Positions 15,998 to 18,423 of a DNA stretch of 18,423 nucleotides are shown in pieces. Source of the DNA: Vibrio tasmaniensis 1F-187 (GTDB lineage: Bacteria; Pseudomonadota; Gammaproteobacteria; Enterobacterales; Vibrionaceae). Below the pieces are notes generated by a model. The model made no database searches. It had not been told where the DNA came from and worked only from the letters and a program-made list of their open reading frames with translations. The position numbers and the translations under genes are program-made. The stretch lies in contig NZ_AJZM02000345.1 of NCBI RefSeq assembly GCF_000272405.2, positions 694 through 19,116 on the forward strand, in the 5' to 3' direction. Numbering within the stretch: the first letter of the stretch is position 1; each line of letters opens with the position of its first letter.

Positions 15998-18151
15998 ATG
16001 AGCTATCAACCACTTTTACTTAACTTTGAGGAAGCAGCAGAGCTTCGTAAAGAACTTGGCAAGGATAGCCTTTTAGGTAACGCACTGACTCGCGATATTA
16101 AACAAACTGACGCTTACATGGCGGAAGTTGGCATTGAAGTTCCAGGTCACGGTGAAGGCGGCGGCTACGAACATAACCGTCACAAACAAAACTACATCCA
16201 CATGGATCTAGCGGGTCGTTTGTTCCTTATCACTGAGGAAACAAAGTACCGTGATTACATCGTTGATATGTTAACTGCGTACGCTACGGTGTACCCAACA
16301 CTTGAAAGTAACGTAAGCCGTGACTCTAACCCTCCGGGTAAGCTGTTCCACCAAACGTTGAACGAAAACATGTGGATGCTTTACGCTTCTTGTGCGTACA
16401 GCTGTATCTACCACACCATTTCTGAAGAACAAAAGCGTCTGATTGAAGACGATCTTCTTAAGCAAATGATCGAAATGTTTGTTGTTACTTACGCACACGA
16501 CTTCGATATCGTACACAACCACGGTTTATGGGCAGTGGCTGCAGTCGGTATCTGTGGTTACGCAATCAACGATCAAGAGTCAGTAGACAAAGCGCTTTAC
16601 GGCCTGAAACTCGACAAAGTAAGCGGCGGTTTCTTAGCACAACTTGACCAACTGTTCTCGCCAGACGGCTACTACATGGAAGGTCCTTACTACCACCGTT
16701 TCTCACTACGTCCAATCTACTTGTTCGCAGAAGCGATTGAACGTCGTCAGCCAGATCTTGGTATTTACGAATTCAACGACTCAGTGATCAAGACAACGTC
16801 TTACGCGGTATTCAAAACGGCATTCCCAGACGGTACATTGCCAGCTCTGAACGATTCATCGAAGACGATTTCTATTAACGATGAAGGCGTTATTATGGCA
16901 ACGTCTGTGTGTTACCACCGCTATGAGCAGACTGAAACTTTACTTGGTATGGCTAATCACCAACAAGATGTTTGGGTCCATGCTTCAGGTAAAACGCTAT
17001 CTGACGCTGTCAATGCAGCAGACGACATCAAAGCATTCAACTGGGGTAGCCTGTTTGTAACTGACGGCCCTGAAGGCGAAAAAGGCGGCGTAAGCATTCT
17101 TCGTCACCGTGACGAACAAGACGACGACACGATGGCGTTGATTTGGTTTGGTCAACACGGCAGCGATCACCAGTACCACTCTGCGCTAGACCACGGTCAC
17201 TACGATGGGCTACACCTAAGCGTATTCAACCGTGGCCACGAAGTGCTGCACGATTACGGCTTCGGTCGCTGGGTAAACGTTGAGCCTAAGTTTGGCGGTC
17301 GTTACATCCCAGAGAACAAGTCTTACTGTAAGCAGACAGTTGCTCACAACACAGTAACGGTTGATCAGAAAACACAGAACAACTTCGATACGGCATTGGC
17401 TGAATCTAAGTTTGGTCAGAAGCACTTCTTCGTAGCAGACGACCAGTCTCTGCAAGGTATGAGCGGCACAATTTCTGAGTACTACACCGGCGTAGACATG
17501 CAACGCAGCGTGATTCTTGCTGAACTTCCTGAGTTCGAGAAGCCACTAGTTATCGATGTATACCGCATCGAAGCTGACGCTGAACACCAGTACGACCTAC
17601 CCGTTCACCACTCGGGTCAAATCATCCGTACTGACTTCGACTACAACATCGAAAGCACGCTGAAGCCGCTAGGTGAAGACAACGGTTACCAGCACTTATG
17701 GAACGTTGCTTCAGGCAAAGTGAACCAAGAGGGCTCTCTGGTGAGCTGGCTACATGACAGCAGCTACTACAGCCTAGTAACCAGCGCGAATGCGGGCAGT
17801 GAAGTAATCTTTGCTCGCACTGGTGCTAACGATCCAGACTTTAACCTTAAGAGTGAGCCTGCGCTTATCTTACGTCAGTCTGGTCAAAACCACGTGTTTG
17901 CTTCTGTACTAGAAACGCATGGTTACTTTAACGAGTCTATCGAAGCCTCTGTAGGCGCTCGTGGTCTGGTTAAATCAGTGTCTGTTGTGGGCCATAACAG
18001 TGTCGGGACTGTTGTTCGCATTCAGACTACTTCTGGTAACACTTACCATTACGGTATTTCAAACCAAGCTGAAGACACGCAGCAAGCAACTCACACAGTT
18101 GAGTTCGCGGGTGAGACATACTCGTGGGAAGGATCATTTGCTCAACTGTAA
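15998..18151 (+). CDS. PL17 oligoalginate lyase (exolytic), second copy
   Basis: A 717-residue paralogue of the preceding enzyme, collinear with it along its full length and lacking a signal peptide, so also cytoplasmic. Catalytic positions are kept: Asn174 and His175 in H-N-H-G, Tyr231/Tyr232 in G-P-Y-Y-H-R, Tyr436 in G-G-R-Y and His450 in V-A-H-N. A difference of note is an 8-residue insertion in the loop after G-Q-H-G: His387 to Asp403 here spans 16 residues against 8 (His392 to Asp400) in the first copy, and the added part is rich in His and Asp. The middle region before it is shorter than in copy one. Both probably degrade oligoalginate, possibly with different preference for mannuronate or guluronate blocks or for chain length (inference). 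The start is fixed by the AGGGGA site. A terminator follows after 139 bp. Confidence 0.92.
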   Translation: MSYQPLLLNFEEAAELRKELGKDSLLGNALTRDIKQTDAYMAEVGIEVPGHGEGGGYEHNRHKQNYIHMDLAGRLFLITEETKYRDYIVDMLTAYATVYPTLESNVSRDSNPPGKLFHQTLNENMWMLYASCAYSCIYHTISEEQKRLIEDDLLKQMIEMFVVTYAHDFDIVHNHGLWAVAAVGICGYAINDQESVDKALYGLKLDKVSGGFLAQLDQLFSPDGYYMEGPYYHRFSLRPIYLFAEAIERRQPDLGIYEFNDSVIKTTSYAVFKTAFPDGTLPALNDSSKTISINDEGVIMATSVCYHRYEQTETLLGMANHQQDVWVHASGKTLSDAVNAADDIKAFNWGSLFVTDGPEGEKGGVSILRHRDEQDDDTMALIWFGQHGSDHQYHSALDHGHYDGLHLSVFNRGHEVLHDYGFGRWVNVEPKFGGRYIPENKSYCKQTVAHNTVTVDQKTQNNFDTALAESKFGQKHFFVADDQSLQGMSGTISEYYTGVDMQRSVILAELPEFEKPLVIDVYRIEADAEHQYDLPVHHSGQIIRTDFDYNIESTLKPLGEDNGYQHLWNVASGKVNQEGSLVSWLHDSSYYSLVTSANAGSEVIFARTGANDPDFNLKSEPALILRQSGQNHVFASVLETHGYFNESIEASVGARGLVKSVSVVGHNSVGTVVRIQTTSGNTYHYGISNQAEDTQQATHTVEFAGETYSWEGSFAQL

Positions 18152-18290
18152 ATGATTGACACGCAAGTTATTTAACGATGGCTTGTGTTGATGTGGTGCT
18201 TTGCGGGAACGAAGCATCACATTGAATTCAGTCGTGATTGCAAAATCGTTCGTTGATACCAACAATGACTGAATACATCGGGAATAAGTC
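18152..18290 (+). other. Structured 3' region after the lyase operon
   Basis: There is no ORF here. One inverted repeat has 11-bp arms (18191-18201 and 18212-18222, one G-U) around 10 nt. A second pairs ATTCAGTC (18226-18233) with GACTGAAT (18267-18274) and has a small GTTG/CAAC helix in its loop. Together with the terminator these would form a folded 3' untranslated region or a 3'-derived small RNA. Confidence 0.45.
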
Positions 18291-18326
18291 AAACCGAGTA
18301 ACTCACACGAGTTGCTCGGTTTTTTT
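18291..18326 (+). terminator. Rho-independent terminator of the PL17 operon
   Basis: A 13-bp stem (18291-18303 with 18310-18322, one G-U pair) and a 6-nt loop are followed by a T run ending at 18326. It is the strongest terminator shape in the window. The final 97 bases of the window show no gene or clear signal. Confidence 0.92.
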
Positions 18327-18423
18327 ATTCGTGTGGTTTGAGGGTGAGATCGTTTGAATTAATTGGATTCAATTTACATCTGATGTTTAGGGTTGATGAC
18401 TAGGGGCTGTTGACCTTTCGTGG

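Noticed and set aside
1..18423. CRISPR array, tRNA/rRNA genes, insertion sequences, defence or prophage genes
   Set aside because: No spaced short repeats, RNA-gene signatures, transposase or integrase motifs or target-site duplications were found in reading both strands.

Overview
The window looks like chromosomal DNA of a marine, alginate-degrading Vibrio, most like the V. splendidus group. This rests on gene content: a giant RTX adhesin with a VCA0849-type type I secretion tail, a sodium/solute symporter, kdgF, kdgK and eda, and two tandem PL17 alginate lyases. Codon use and protein style also fit Vibrionaceae. No transposase, integrase, tRNA, rRNA or CRISPR array is visible, and all genes look intact except the first, which is cut by the window edge.

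Layout. Positions 2-9064 (+) hold the C-terminal 3,020 residues of a huge repeat-rich secreted adhesin whose N-terminus lies upstream. A convergent gap (9065-9294) has one terminator for each side. A sodium/solute symporter gene (9295-11064, -) follows as its own transcription unit. After a 397-bp gap comes a three-gene minus-strand operon, kdgF-kdgK-eda (13464 down to 11462), closed by a hairpin terminator at 11401-11426. A 332-bp divergent regulatory region (13465-13796) separates it from two plus-strand PL17 oligoalginate lyase genes (13797-15995 and 15998-18151), which are 2 bp apart and end in a strong terminator at 18291-18326.

How the genes work together (family knowledge plus context). 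The symporter probably imports alginate oligosaccharides released outside the cell. The two PL17 enzymes, which have no signal peptide, split them to unsaturated uronate monomers. KdgF helps convert the monomers to DEH. A DEH reductase, not in this window, would make KDG. KdgK phosphorylates KDG to KDPG, and Eda cleaves KDPG to pyruvate and glyceraldehyde-3-phosphate. The pathway itself is known in vibrios and is not a new system.

The most interesting non-coding signal is a shared operator. The core TTGTAnTACAA is perfect before the symporter and before kdgF, and two bases off before the PL17 pair. Each copy lies in the same orientation and about 70 bp from the start codon of its gene. This points to one regulator, possibly of the GntR/FadR type, controlling uptake, lysis and monomer catabolism together, with CRP-like sites nearby. 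Other points worth a look are a His-rich 8-residue insertion in the second PL17 lyase, a recently homogenised repeat pair in the adhesin, a hairpin between kdgK and eda, and a structured 3' region after the lyase operon.
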